Shown here: positions 15,719 through 25,411 of the stretch, piece after piece
Layout of the letters: every line of letters begins with the position of its first letter
How positions within the stretch are numbered: position 1 is the first letter of the stretch
Assembly: GCA_949299335.1 (NCBI GenBank)
Contig: CASGAD010000037.1
Coordinates: 1-49,577, forward strand
Length of the DNA stretch: 49,577 nucleotides
Direction: 5' to 3'
DNA from: an uncultured bacterium
GTDB lineage: Bacteria > Bacillota_I > Bacilli_A > RFN20 > CAG-826
The notes under the pieces: generated by a model
What the model was told of the DNA's origin: nothing
What the model saw: only the letters and a program-made list of their open reading frames with translations
Databases searched by the model: none
Program-made: the position numbers and the translations under genes

Positions 15719-18700
15719 TTATTCGCCTTCTGCTTTATTTTTCTTGATATTTTTCTTATAAAATTCATAGCCAAACCAGCCAAATGAAGCTGCGAATGCT
15801 ACGCCAAAGATAACATCAATAGCAATTAATGCTTTTTGCCACCATGTTAATACAGGGACAATTTCTGTATTTGAATCAAGACCATTAACAGCTGTTGAGA
15901 ATGCCGTTGTGTAAAGAATACGTTTAGCAGATTCTCTCATTCTATTAGCTAATTCACCATAGCCAGTCTTATATTGATCAAATTGCTTTGCACTTGTAAT
16001 TGATCCATCAACTAAATCATTTCCACAGAATACGCCACTAGGCATCTTTAACATACCGAGATAGAATGTTAAGCTTGCATATGATTGTAATTGATACATA
16101 TCTGTAACAACAAATCCATCAAATCCAGCTTCACCACGTAACCAATCATTGAGTAAGTTAGATTTACCACCAGCAACTCTTGTACCGACTCTATTATATG
16201 AAGACATCATTGCATGAGCATCACCTTCTTTAATAGCAATTTCGAATGCTCTTAAGTAGATTTCACGGAAGCTTTGTTCATTTAACCATGTTGATAAACC
16301 ATAACGGTTTGTTTCTTGGTCATTTAATACGAAGTGCTTAATATAAACATAAACACCTTTTGATTGAGTACCAGCAACTTGAATAGCACTTACTTTACCA
16401 GTTAAGAAGCCATCTTCTGAATAATACTCAGTATTTCTAGAAGAATATTGTGATCTATGGATATTGAGACCTGGACCATACATTCCACTATATCCTGCCC
16501 ATAAGCAGTTTTCACCATGCATTTCACCAACTCTTCTAATAAGATCTTCATTCATTGTACCAGCAAGTGTACCAGCAGATGGGAATGAAGAAGGTTTTTT
16601 ATCTGCAGATTCGCCATTTTTCTTTGCTAATCCGTTTGCACCATTAGCATATGGTTCAGTAACACCTAATGGACCATTATGATCTAATGTAGCGTTTTTA
16701 CCAATACTAGTAACAGCAGCTGTCATTCTCATACCTTCTGATAAGAGTCCAACAGTTTCATCCCATGTTAATTGATCCATGAATGTCTCCCAAAGGTCAC
16801 TTTCATAAGGAATCTTATTACCATATGAATCATATCTCATATCAACGAGTTTTAATCCAGCGCTCTTTCCGTATGTTGGATAATCAACATTGTCTGGTTT
16901 TAATAATGTTTCTGTATATGCTGCTCTAAAATCTTCAAGCATATTTTTTGTCATTGTAATTTTAGTATATGTATCATGAGCAGCATTATCTAAAACAACT
17001 GTTCCCTCCCAATCGTTTCTCGAAATGTATTCAACTGGGGAGAGATCTTTTGTTTCGGAATATTTATTTAAGTCAGAATCATCAAATAAATTTGTGATTC
17101 TTTTACCAGTTGCATCTGACTTAGAGTATGTAGTTGTATCTAAATTCTTTTGAGTAAGTGCGACTTTAGCTAAGTTTGCATTACCTTCATCATCCATTCT
17201 ACCATTGGTATTACCTGGTGTCTTACCTTTAGCAGCTAATATATTATTAACAGCTTCATGAGCACCATTACCTACTGATAAATAATAATCACCTTCTGTT
17301 AAAACATACGTCATGGCTTTATTTGCATCATAGCTAGCAAATAAATTGTCATCAATTGTGATTGTAGCTTTATATGTTTCACCTGGTTCCAACTCTTCAG
17401 TTTTTGCGAATCCAACTAATTCAACAGAACTTGCTTCAACACCATTTTGAATATTGTAATCACCATATGGTTTTTGTAAATAAACTTGGACAGCTTCTTT
17501 ACCAGCGACATCACCACTGTTTTTTACATCAACAGAGACAACATAGTCACCATCTTTTCTAGAAATTGACATATTAGAATATTCAAAGTCTGTATATGAT
17601 TCACCATAACCAAATGGAACAGCGACAGTCTTGGAATAATCGTAGTTACCAACTTTATCAACTCCCATGACATAGTCTTCATATCTTGTTTCTGTATATC
17701 TATATCCTAAATAAACACCTTCTTGATAAACAACATAATGAGCTTCATACCCACCTTGTCCATTAGTTGCAGTATGTAATTCTAATCCTTCAGGATTTAA
17801 GAATTCATAACCAGCTTGGTTTGCTAATGTTGGGTTTTGATCATTGTCATACCAAATTGTATCAGCTGATTTACCAGATGGATTAATTTCACCTGTTAAA
17901 ATTTTTCCAACAGCATTAAATCCAGTTGTACCAACTGCATTAAGTTGTAATGCTGCATCGATACCATATTGTGGATCATCTAAGAAATCTAATTCAACAG
18001 TTGCTGTGCAGTTAACAAAAACAATAATTTTTGAAATTTTATTAGCATCTTTAAGAGCTTTTAAACCCTTTAATGTATTTAATTCTTCAGTTGAAAGGGT
18101 TAATGCATCGCCATTTGATGTATCTGTTGTACCAGATCTATTAACATCCTTATTTCCTTCTCCAGAAATTCTAACGATGTTATAAATAGCAACATCACCT
18201 TGTCTAATTTTATCTTGTGGGACAATTGACCAAGGGACTTCATTAATTTTACTTAATAATGGTCCTTCAACCATCATACCATTACGAATAGTTTGATATT
18301 CTGTTTGAATTTCTTCACTTCCATAGAAATTCCAGATATCTTCATTAACATCAATTCCAGCGTTTTCAAGTCCTTCTTTTAAACTAACTTCTCTTCCGCA
18401 TCCACCACCAGAAAAAACAGATCCTGAAGCTGTTAAAGTAGAACGATATGAACCAACACCGAAAAGTGAAACTTTTCTATTTGCAGCATCAGTTAAAGGT
18501 AAAGCGTTATTCTCGTTTTTAATTAAAACTGCACCTTCACCAACAACTTCAGAAATAAGTTTATCAGTATCAGCGATTACATCATCTAATTTTGTATAAT
18601 TTGATTTGTAATATTCTGTATCTACGTTTGATTCGCCTTTATTAATTTGCTCATAGCTACTTGTTCCCATGTAAGTATTAATCGCGCCGACATTTTTATT

Positions 18701-18784
18701 TGCAATACTTGTTGTGAGTAAAGCAAGACCAAATAATGCAGATGTAGATACAACTAAAATTTTACCTATAGTAAATCTCTTCAT
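15719..18784 (-). CDS. Membrane-anchored glycoside hydrolase family 3 enzyme with reversed domain order
   Basis: About 1021 residues. An N-terminal membrane segment (LVVSTSALFGLALLTTS) and a C-terminal one (about 980-1005) would hold a large extracellular part at both ends. Domain order is unusual: the GH3 C-terminal-type domain (SLFGVGSYRSTLTASGSVF, then ILTGEINPSGKSADT) and a fibronectin-III-like domain (about 390-510) come first. The catalytic barrel is last, with KHFVLNDQETNR and the nucleophile Asp895 in GFVVTDM. Such enzymes are beta-glucosidases, xylosidases or related exo-enzymes; specificity cannot be read here. I choose ATG 18784 because the GGAGG ribosome site is part of the longer ATG at 18799. 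It lies 52 bases after a small membrane-protein gene. It is paralogous to 45135-48365. Confidence 0.9.
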   Translation of the reverse strand: MKRFTIGKILVVSTSALFGLALLTTSIANKNVGAINTYMGTSSYEQINKGESNVDTEYYKSNYTKLDDVIADTDKLISEVVGEGAVLIKNENNALPLTDAANRKVSLFGVGSYRSTLTASGSVFSGGGCGREVSLKEGLENAGIDVNEDIWNFYGSEEIQTEYQTIRNGMMVEGPLLSKINEVPWSIVPQDKIRQGDVAIYNIVRISGEGNKDVNRSGTTDTSNGDALTLSTEELNTLKGLKALKDANKISKIIVFVNCTATVELDFLDDPQYGIDAALQLNAVGTTGFNAVGKILTGEINPSGKSADTIWYDNDQNPTLANQAGYEFLNPEGLELHTATNGQGGYEAHYVVYQEGVYLGYRYTETRYEDYVMGVDKVGNYDYSKTVAVPFGYGESYTDFEYSNMSISRKDGDYVVSVDVKNSGDVAGKEAVQVYLQKPYGDYNIQNGVEASSVELVGFAKTEELEPGETYKATITIDDNLFASYDANKAMTYVLTEGDYYLSVGNGAHEAVNNILAAKGKTPGNTNGRMDDEGNANLAKVALTQKNLDTTTYSKSDATGKRITNLFDDSDLNKYSETKDLSPVEYISRNDWEGTVVLDNAAHDTYTKITMTKNMLEDFRAAYTETLLKPDNVDYPTYGKSAGLKLVDMRYDSYGNKIPYESDLWETFMDQLTWDETVGLLSEGMRMTAAVTSIGKNATLDHNGPLGVTEPYANGANGLAKKNGESADKKPSSFPSAGTLAGTMNEDLIRRVGEMHGENCLWAGYSGMYGPGLNIHRSQYSSRNTEYYSEDGFLTGKVSAIQVAGTQSKGVYVYIKHFVLNDQETNRYGLSTWLNEQSFREIYLRAFEIAIKEGDAHAMMSSYNRVGTRVAGGKSNLLNDWLRGEAGFDGFVVTDMYQLQSYASLTFYLGMLKMPSGVFCGNDLVDGSITSAKQFDQYKTGYGELANRMRESAKRILYTTAFSTAVNGLDSNTEIVPVLTWWQKALIAIDVIFGVAFAASFGWFGYEFYKKNIKKNKAEGE

Positions 18785-18836
18785 TTTATTTTCCTCCATT
18801 TTAACTATGTAAATATTATGCGGTGTAATATTTATA

Positions 18837-19244
18837 CTAGTTTAATTCTTTCTTTTTAAGTGGTGTAAAAACACTAGCAATACTTAATACAAGCATAAAA
18901 ATATTGCCGATTGCACTTAAAATGAAACCAACTGAGAAAGTTTCAATATCAATACCAGTCATAACGGTTGCGATATATGAATAACAGGCATTAATAAAGA
19001 AACCACAAGCAAATAAACTACAAACAAAATTTAATGCTGGAACGTAATTGTCTTGCTTAAAAGCAATTAATAAAATGTCACCTACAATTAAAATAAGCAT
19101 AAAAGCAAATGAACCCCATGATACATAGCCTTCCTTATTTCCAATAAAGAAAGCAATGATGGTAAACAATGTAAAAAGCACTGTTAGCAAAATTACATAG
19201 AATCCATAACTTTTTGAGTTAAAAAACTCTTTCATTTTTTCCAT
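18837..19244 (-). CDS. Small four-helix membrane protein, unknown function
   Basis: A 135-residue protein beginning MEKMKEFFNSK, chosen because GGAGG lies 6 bases before this ATG; a longer frame from 19289 lacks a ribosome site. Four membrane helices (near 14-36, 42-60, 68-90 and 100-124) and a Lys-rich C-terminus (PLKKKELN) are visible. No family is recognised. It directly precedes and is probably co-transcribed with the membrane-anchored GH3 gene, so it could help place or stabilise that enzyme; this is inference from position only. Confidence 0.7.
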   Translation of the reverse strand: MEKMKEFFNSKSYGFYVILLTVLFTLFTIIAFFIGNKEGYVSWGSFAFMLILIVGDILLIAFKQDNYVPALNFVCSLFACGFFINACYSYIATVMTGIDIETFSVGFILSAIGNIFMLVLSIASVFTPLKKKELN

Positions 19245-19395
19245 AAATTTCCTCCATTTTTTTGTGAAACTAACCGCAACAAGTTCCACTTTTTGTTACC
19301 ATTTATGAAATATTTATTTTCCTATCATTACGATTAGATGCAAACACTTAATAAATGATAACTTATATAACTTTTAGCTAATGCTAAATAATTAC

Positions 19396-21303
19396 CTATT
19401 TTTCCCAACTCTTGTTGCTTCCACCTTTTTTAACAATATAAGATGAATCTTTTGTGGAGACTTTCTTGATTATTCCACTATCCTTTAAATCTCTACTTGT
19501 AACAACAATTTCGTTAGTATCAGCCATTTTAATTTTGAACTTAAAAATTTTATTTCCTTTTTTAGTCGCAATTAATTTTCCATTTTGATATAAAGATACT
19601 TCATTTTGGTTTGAATAAACCTTTACTAAAGTTTTATTCCCTACTCTATTAACATATCTTTTTGAACACAAATGGACAAATGGCTCATCGCTCCAATATG
19701 CTTTATAAGCATAGAATGAATCTTTTTTAGTTTTTCTATCAAATGTAACTAACCCTTTATGGTTCATGCCTGGTTCACCACCTTGATTTCTAGCATCAGC
19801 AGCAAAATCAAACATATTCCAAACATGTGTTGCCCATAAATAAGGACGTTTGTTAATTACATCTATCATTTTTTCATGATAAATTGCTTGATATTCTTCA
19901 GTGTTATCGCCTCTTCTAGGATGTGATGAATGTAAATTAGGCATTGCCTCTGCACCATACTCACTTAAACCAATTGGTCCATGAGGATAAAATAAGTGCC
20001 ACATATCGCAAACTAAACCAGTAATTCTTGTAATCGGCACATACCAACCCCAATATAAGTTATAACTTGCTACATCTGTTATATGAGCAATTCTATTAAA
20101 GATTGTCATAACTGAGAAACACGCTAAAGTTGTAAATCTTGTTGGGTCTTCTTTGTGACAATATTCATTTAATTCCTTATGATGTTTTCTAGTTGCGTTA
20201 GTAACTTTAAACATTGTAATTTCATTACTTACTCCCCAACAAACAATTGAGGCATGATTATAATTTTGATGGATTAATTCTGCCATTTGACTAAAAGCAT
20301 TTTGGTCAGCTTCGTGCATATATCTAGAAATATAAGGAATTTCAGCCCATACAACAAAACCATATTCATCACATAAGTCATAAAAATATTGGTCATGTTG
20401 GTAATGTGCAAGCCTAATTGTATTAGCACCAACTTCTTTAATTAACTTAATATCTTCTTCGTGCTCTTTTTTAGTTAAAGCGTTACCAATATGTGGTCTG
20501 TCTTGATGACGGCATACACCTCTTAAAGGATATTCCTTTCCGTTTAATATAAAACCCTTTTTAGGGTCAACCCTAAACGTTCTAAAACCAATTCGAGTTG
20601 ATACCTCATCCTCAATTTCTTTATCTTTTAAAACACCTTTGACAGTATATAAATATGGATCTTTGACACCATTCCATAAATGAACATTTGGTATTTTAAT
20701 TTCTTCGTTTATTGTGCCTTTAGCGACAACATTATTTTCCTTGTCTAATACTAAGATAACAGGCATTAAATCGCCAGTAACTTCTGCATTTACAGTAATT
20801 ACGCCATCGTTTGCTTGAACTTTGGGTGTCACTTTTAATGCTGGTGAACTGTCTTTTAAAAATTCAAAACGATTTTTTGGCAAAATGATTATATTAACAT
20901 CTCTATAAATTCCACCATAAAAGGTAAAGTCAGCTGTTTGGGGATAGACTTTCTCTGTTTTAGAATTGTCTACCTTAACTACTAAAGTATTATCATCTTC
21001 TTGATAGTCAGTAATATCAACTATAAAAGTTGAATATCCACCTTCGTGAAAAGCTAATGACTTACCATTTAATATGACTTCAGCTTCGGAGTTAACACCT
21101 TTGAATTCTATTTTTACTCTTTCACCTTCATTTGCTTCGATTTTCTTGAAGGTTTTCGTATACGTACATTTGCACCTTTTATAATTATCTCCGCCATCTT
21201 GGCCATCATCTCCATTCCAAGTATGAGGAACATCAATTTTCTTAGATGCTTCGCCTGGCATTTCAAATAACCAGTCGTTATTAAATAGGATACTTTTTCT
21301 CAT
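19396..21303 (-). CDS. Glycoside hydrolase family 2 (beta-galactosidase/beta-glucuronidase type)
   Basis: A 635-residue enzyme without signal peptide, so cytosolic. Sugar-binding domain (about 10-145), immunoglobulin-like domain (about 150-242) and TIM barrel (about 245-545) appear in the usual GH2 order. The catalytic acid/base is Glu361 in GVSNE and the nucleophile Glu448 in GLSEYG; the family signature NTIRLAHYQHDQYFYDLCDE is present. Near the end MNHKG gives an N-x-K, a motif described for beta-glucuronidases, but an N-D-K also occurs at this place in galactosidases, so it does not settle the substrate. The glucuronate operon immediately upstream on the same strand, and a shared upstream motif, favour a glucuronide role. 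GGGG precedes the ATG. Confidence 0.9.
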   Translation of the reverse strand: MRKSILFNNDWLFEMPGEASKKIDVPHTWNGDDGQDGGDNYKRCKCTYTKTFKKIEANEGERVKIEFKGVNSEAEVILNGKSLAFHEGGYSTFIVDITDYQEDDNTLVVKVDNSKTEKVYPQTADFTFYGGIYRDVNIIILPKNRFEFLKDSSPALKVTPKVQANDGVITVNAEVTGDLMPVILVLDKENNVVAKGTINEEIKIPNVHLWNGVKDPYLYTVKGVLKDKEIEDEVSTRIGFRTFRVDPKKGFILNGKEYPLRGVCRHQDRPHIGNALTKKEHEEDIKLIKEVGANTIRLAHYQHDQYFYDLCDEYGFVVWAEIPYISRYMHEADQNAFSQMAELIHQNYNHASIVCWGVSNEITMFKVTNATRKHHKELNEYCHKEDPTRFTTLACFSVMTIFNRIAHITDVASYNLYWGWYVPITRITGLVCDMWHLFYPHGPIGLSEYGAEAMPNLHSSHPRRGDNTEEYQAIYHEKMIDVINKRPYLWATHVWNMFDFAADARNQGGEPGMNHKGLVTFDRKTKKDSFYAYKAYWSDEPFVHLCSKRYVNRVGNKTLVKVYSNQNEVSLYQNGKLIATKKGNKIFKFKIKMADTNEIVVTSRDLKDSGIIKKVSTKDSSYIVKKGGSNKSWEK

Positions 21304-21455
21304 ATTTGCGCCCCTTTTTTAAGCATAATAATTTTTTATTATTTATCGGTCGAATGTATATTAACAAATATAAAATTCGATTACAACTAATTCAGTATTT
21401 TTTTACTTTAAAAATGCAAACATTTTTTTCTTACATTGCATTTTTTGAAATTTAT

Positions 21456-21472
21456 ATTGCAATTATTGCAAT
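21456..21472. promoter_or_regulatory. Palindromic ATTGCAAT pair upstream of the GH2 gene
   Basis: ATTGCAAT-T-ATTGCAAT: two copies of an 8-bp palindrome one base apart, 153 bases before the GH2 start. Further TGCAA/TGCAT words occur at about 21414 and 21435. The first 12 bases are identical to 26540-26551 upstream of uxuA, suggesting a common regulator, possibly GntR or LacI type. Confidence 0.5.
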
Positions 21473-21520
21473 AAATTTTAATTATCTAGGCAAATTTTCA
21501 CTGCGATATATCAAATTTTG

Positions 21521-21557
21521 CAACTAAAAAAGACCTGCTAAAAACTAGCAAGTCTTT
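21521..21557 (-). terminator. Intrinsic terminator of the glucuronate operon
   Basis: On the minus strand AAAGACTTGCTA (21557-21546) pairs with TAGCAGGTCTTT (21540-21529), 12 bp with one G-T pair and a 5-base loop, followed by TTTAGTTG. It starts 25 bases after kdgK. Confidence 0.85.
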
Positions 21558-21581
21558 CTTGTATTAATTAAAATCAAATTT

Positions 21582-22601
21582 CTATCTTTGGACTCTACCA
21601 CTTCCATCTCCACCAGCAAGTTTTTTAACTTCATCAACAGATACTAAGTTATAATCTCCTTCGATTGAATGTTTCAAACAACTTGCAGCGACTGCGAATT
21701 CGATTGCTTCTTGTGGCTTATAATTATTAACCAATGAATATATTAATCCACCAGCAAAACTATCTCCACCACCAACTCTATCGATTATTTGCATATGATA
21801 TTCTTTTGATAAATATGCTTTCTCTCCATCATAAAGCATAGCAGCCCAATTATTTTCACTAGCGCTTATTGATGTTCTTAATGTTATAGCAACATATTTA
21901 AATCCAAACTTCTCTTTTAATTGGCTAGCAACTGATACATAACCAGCTTTATTTAACTTACCTGCAGATGTGTCATTATTTTCAGCTGTAATACCGAAAA
22001 CATCATTTGCATCATCTTCATTACCAATGCAAACATCAACATATTTCATTAATCTAGTCATGACTTCTCTAGCTTTTTCTTTTGACCATAATTTATTTCT
22101 ATAATTTAAATCACAAGAAATAGTAACACCATGTTTCTTTGCAGCGATGCAAGCGTCCTCTGTTAATTTTGCAACATTTTCACCTAAAGCTGGTGTAATT
22201 CCTGAGAAATGGAACCATGTGACACCTTCAAAAATAGAATCCCAATCATATTCATTTGAGTTAGATAAAGCAAATGCGCTATTAGCACGATCATAAATTA
22301 CTTTACTAGCTCTTTGAGAAGCACCTTTTTCTAAAAAATAGATTCCAACTCTATCGCCACCTCTAACTACGCTAGTTGTATCAACTCCATATTTTCTTAA
22401 AGAATTGATAGCAGCTTGTCCGATTTCATGCTTTGGTAATTTACTAACAAATTTTGCATCTAATCCGTAGTTAGCTAAAGAAACTGCAACGTTAGCTTCT
22501 CCACCACCAAATGTAGCTTCAAAATCTTCACTTTGAACAAATCTTAGATAGTCAAATGGTTCTAATCTAAGCATTAATTCGCCTAATGTAACAACTTTCA
22601 T
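21582..22601 (-). CDS. kdgK: 2-dehydro-3-deoxygluconokinase
   Basis: A 339-residue PfkB-family sugar kinase: ATP plus 2-keto-3-deoxygluconate gives KDPG. The N-terminal GGGEANVAVSLANYG matches the first PfkB signature and the C-terminal DRVGGGDSFAGG the second, with the catalytic Asp in GGDSF (Gly replaces the more common Ala of GAGDS). The ATG has AAAGAGG upstream and lies one base past the eda stop. It is the last gene of the uxuA-uxuB-uxaC-eda-kdgK operon, supplying the substrate of the aldolase encoded just before it. Confidence 0.95.
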   Translation of the reverse strand: MKVVTLGELMLRLEPFDYLRFVQSEDFEATFGGGEANVAVSLANYGLDAKFVSKLPKHEIGQAAINSLRKYGVDTTSVVRGGDRVGIYFLEKGASQRASKVIYDRANSAFALSNSNEYDWDSIFEGVTWFHFSGITPALGENVAKLTEDACIAAKKHGVTISCDLNYRNKLWSKEKAREVMTRLMKYVDVCIGNEDDANDVFGITAENNDTSAGKLNKAGYVSVASQLKEKFGFKYVAITLRTSISASENNWAAMLYDGEKAYLSKEYHMQIIDRVGGGDSFAGGLIYSLVNNYKPQEAIEFAVAASCLKHSIEGDYNLVSVDEVKKLAGGDGSGRVQR

Positions 22602-22602
22602 A

Positions 22603-23214
22603 TTATTTACCTCTTATTAAAGCAACTGCTTCTTTTGTTTTATTATAGATTTCTTCTGGAGTGCCTTTAACCATCCAGCTTCCACCACAACCAATAATTT
22701 TTTTATAAGCTAAGTATTCCATAACATTCTTTTCATTAATTCCACCAGTAGGCATGACCATAATTTGTGGGAATGGAGCACATAAAGCTTTAATTGTTGC
22801 TAACCCACCATAATTAGAAGCTGGGAAGAACTTGATTACTTTAATTCCTAAAGAAATTGCTTCCATTATCTCAGTTGGAGTTACACATCCAGGAAGGTAA
22901 ATGATTCCATGTGCTTTACAAACTTCTGCTACTTCTTTACTTAATCCAGGTGAAACAATGAATTTGCATCCAAGTCGAATAGCTTCTTCACATTGATCTT
23001 TATTGATAACAGTACCTGCGCCAATATATGCATCAGGATAGTGTTCAATAGCTAATTTAATTGCCTCACTAGCACAACTTGTTCTAAAGGTAATCTCAGC
23101 AGCTGGTAAGCCACCCTTAACTAAAGCATCCATTAAAGGTAAAGTGTCTTCTACCTTTTCGATTGCTACGACAGGAATTACTTTTAATTCCTCAATTTTT
23201 TTATAACCTTTCAT
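22603..23214 (-). CDS. eda: KDPG/KHG aldolase
   Basis: A 203-residue class I aldolase that splits 2-keto-3-deoxy-6-phosphogluconate into pyruvate and glyceraldehyde-3-phosphate. Landmarks are PAAEITFRT with the catalytic-site Glu near 40, GAGTVINKDQ, and the Schiff-base lysine in GIKVIKFFPAS. PTGGINEKNV closes the phosphate site. It is one base from uxaC and from kdgK, so all three are translated from one transcript. Confidence 0.95.
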   Translation of the reverse strand: MKGYKKIEELKVIPVVAIEKVEDTLPLMDALVKGGLPAAEITFRTSCASEAIKLAIEHYPDAYIGAGTVINKDQCEEAIRLGCKFIVSPGLSKEVAEVCKAHGIIYLPGCVTPTEIMEAISLGIKVIKFFPASNYGGLATIKALCAPFPQIMVMPTGGINEKNVMEYLAYKKIIGCGGSWMVKGTPEEIYNKTKEAVALIRGK

Positions 23215-23215
23215 A

Positions 23216-24544
23216 TTAAATACCTAAACGTCCTTTTATATTGTAATAACTAATATTTTTGACAAGTGTAATTGCATCGTCCAATGTATATTCACCATTA
23301 TCAACTTTTTCTGCAACAAAATTAGCAAGTATTCTTCTAAAGAAATCGAATCTTGAATAACTTGAGAAACTTCTTGAATCTGTTAACATACCAAGATTAG
23401 TCCCAATACAAGCATATTCACTTACAAGTTCTAAATTCCTTCTTATTCCTAATAATGTATCATTGAACCACCAAGCTGCACCAATTAAAACATTTCTGAA
23501 AGCTCCAGAAATACAACTTAATGGAGCAATTTGGTTTGGATTAAGGGTATAAAGGATTATAGTTGGTCTTTCATCATCGCTTAATTTATCAAGGAATTTC
23601 ATACAATTGTCAAGGTTGCATTCTTTTCCGATGACGTCAAAACCAGCATCAACACCTATCTTTTTATACATTTCTGAATTTATGTTTCTTGTAACAGAGA
23701 AATGCAATTGAACAATAATATTTCTCTTTTTATATTCTTTAAATAAGAAGATAAATAAATATCCTAATAAAGCATCTTTTTCATCATTAGTTAACTTGCC
23801 TATTTTCTTAAAAAAGTCTTTTGCTTCATCTTCTGATGCAAATCTACTTGGAAAATCGCCAAAACCATGATCAGAAATTTTACATCCCTTGCTAACAAAG
23901 AAATCTAATCTGCTTCTTAAAGCATTTTTATAATCTTCTAAAGTATTGATTTTAATATTAGCCGCTAAACCTAATTTATTTATATAGTCTGTATCAAAAT
24001 TGTATAGTTTGTCTGGTCTAAATGTTGGAGTAACTAAAGTATCATCGTATTTTTTATGATAGCTTAAATCATCAACCGGATCATCAGTAGTTGCAACAAA
24101 TTCAACATTGAATAGCTTAAGAAGTTTTCTAACGCTAAGTGAAGCTAACTTTTTATTTGCTTCATCATATATTTCTTTAGCAGTATCCTTATTTAATGGC
24201 TTGTTTATTCCAAAAACTTGTTTAAGCTCCATGTGAGTCCAATAATATAAAGGTCCTCCCATTAAATTAGGCAAAATTTCTGCATAATGCATAAATTTTT
24301 CTTCATATGTAGAGTCTCCAGTAATATATTTTTCATCAACTCCACACATTCTCATAGCTCTCCATTTATAATGGTCACCACTAAGCCAAAGTTCCCCAAT
24401 ATCACTAAATTTATCGTCATTAGCAATCTTTTTTTGATCTAAATGACAATGATAATCAATGATTGGTAAATCTTTTATCTCTTTATAAAGTCTAACAGCC
24501 GTATCAGACTTTAATAAAACATCTTCAGAAAAAAAGTTTTTCAT
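23216..24544 (-). CDS. uxaC: Glucuronate (uronate) isomerase
   Basis: A 442-residue protein of the uronate isomerase family (amidohydrolase fold), converting D-glucuronate to D-fructuronate and galacturonate to tagaturonate. The metal-binding DYHCHLD lies near residue 30, with SDHGFGDF and NLGMLTDSRSF later, both typical of UxaC. The length is slightly below the usual 465. GGAG for this gene is inside the last codons of the upstream dehydrogenase. It takes the first intracellular step of the pathway. Confidence 0.95.
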   Translation of the reverse strand: MKNFFSEDVLLKSDTAVRLYKEIKDLPIIDYHCHLDQKKIANDDKFSDIGELWLSGDHYKWRAMRMCGVDEKYITGDSTYEEKFMHYAEILPNLMGGPLYYWTHMELKQVFGINKPLNKDTAKEIYDEANKKLASLSVRKLLKLFNVEFVATTDDPVDDLSYHKKYDDTLVTPTFRPDKLYNFDTDYINKLGLAANIKINTLEDYKNALRSRLDFFVSKGCKISDHGFGDFPSRFASEDEAKDFFKKIGKLTNDEKDALLGYLFIFLFKEYKKRNIIVQLHFSVTRNINSEMYKKIGVDAGFDVIGKECNLDNCMKFLDKLSDDERPTIILYTLNPNQIAPLSCISGAFRNVLIGAAWWFNDTLLGIRRNLELVSEYACIGTNLGMLTDSRSFSSYSRFDFFRRILANFVAEKVDNGEYTLDDAITLVKNISYYNIKGRLGI

Positions 24545-24547
24545 GAA

Positions 24548-25396
24548 TTATACTCCACTATAAGCAGAGAAACCTCCATCGATTGGGATACAAATTCCAG
24601 TAATGAAACCTGCTGCCTCTTCACTTAAAAGGAATAAAACAGCACCTACAAGTTCACTTACTTCTCCAAATCTGCCCATTGGTGTAGCACTAATAATTTT
24701 ATGTGTTCTTGCAGTTGGTGTACCATCTGCGTTCCATAATAATTTTGCGTTTTGTTTTGTTGAGAAGAATCCAGGAGCAATAGCATTAACTCTAATACCT
24801 AAGTGTGAGAAATGGACTGCTAACCATTCAGTAAAATTACTAACTGCAGCTTTTGCTCCACTATAAGCTGGAATTTTAGTTAAAGGTGTATAAGCATTCA
24901 TGCTTGAAATATTTAAAATTGAACAACCTTTTTTACCCATCATATCCTTAGCAAAAATTTGGCTTGGAAGTAAAGTTCCAATGAAATTCAAGTTAAATAC
25001 AAATTCTACACCTTTTTCATCTAAATCGAAAAAAGTTTTAATATCTTTTTTAGAATCATCAAGTTCAGCATATTCATTATCAGTTTGAGCACGAGGATTA
25101 TTTCCACCAGCACCGTTAATTAAAATATCACAAGGTCCAAAATCTTTTAAGATAGCTTCATGACACTTTTCAAGTGATTCTTTATCGAGAACATTTGCTT
25201 CATATCCTTTAGCGACATAGCCTTCATCTATAATTTCTTTAGCAAATGCTTCAGCAGCATCTAAATGTAAGTCGAGTAAAGCTACTTTAGCTCCACATAA
25301 TGCAATAGCGTGTGCTAAATATGAGCAAATAACTCCTCCAGCACCTGTAACTACTACAACTTTATCTTTTAAATCAATATTAAAAGGTAATTTCAT
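24548..25396 (-). CDS. uxuB: SDR-family fructuronate reductase (D-mannonate oxidoreductase)
   Basis: A 282-residue short-chain dehydrogenase with the NAD(P)-binding TGAGGVICSYLA, INGAGG, catalytic Ser in ILNISSMN and Y-x-x-x-K in YSGAKAA. Bacilli use an SDR of this kind (B. subtilis UxuB/YjmF) in place of the long-chain enterobacterial UxuB. Here it would reduce D-fructuronate to D-mannonate. Position between uxuA and uxaC supports the role; the exact substrate is inferred from the operon. Confidence 0.9.
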   Translation of the reverse strand: MKLPFNIDLKDKVVVVTGAGGVICSYLAHAIALCGAKVALLDLHLDAAEAFAKEIIDEGYVAKGYEANVLDKESLEKCHEAILKDFGPCDILINGAGGNNPRAQTDNEYAELDDSKKDIKTFFDLDEKGVEFVFNLNFIGTLLPSQIFAKDMMGKKGCSILNISSMNAYTPLTKIPAYSGAKAAVSNFTEWLAVHFSHLGIRVNAIAPGFFSTKQNAKLLWNADGTPTARTHKIISATPMGRFGEVSELVGAVLFLLSEEAAGFITGICIPIDGGFSAYSGV

Positions 25397-25411
25397 ATAT
25401 TTCCCTCCAAT

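Noticed and set aside
16464-18185. Plus-strand ORFs of 60-113 codons opposite the GH3 gene
   Set aside because: They lie wholly within a long conserved gene on the other strand, have no ribosome sites and have no recognisable domains.
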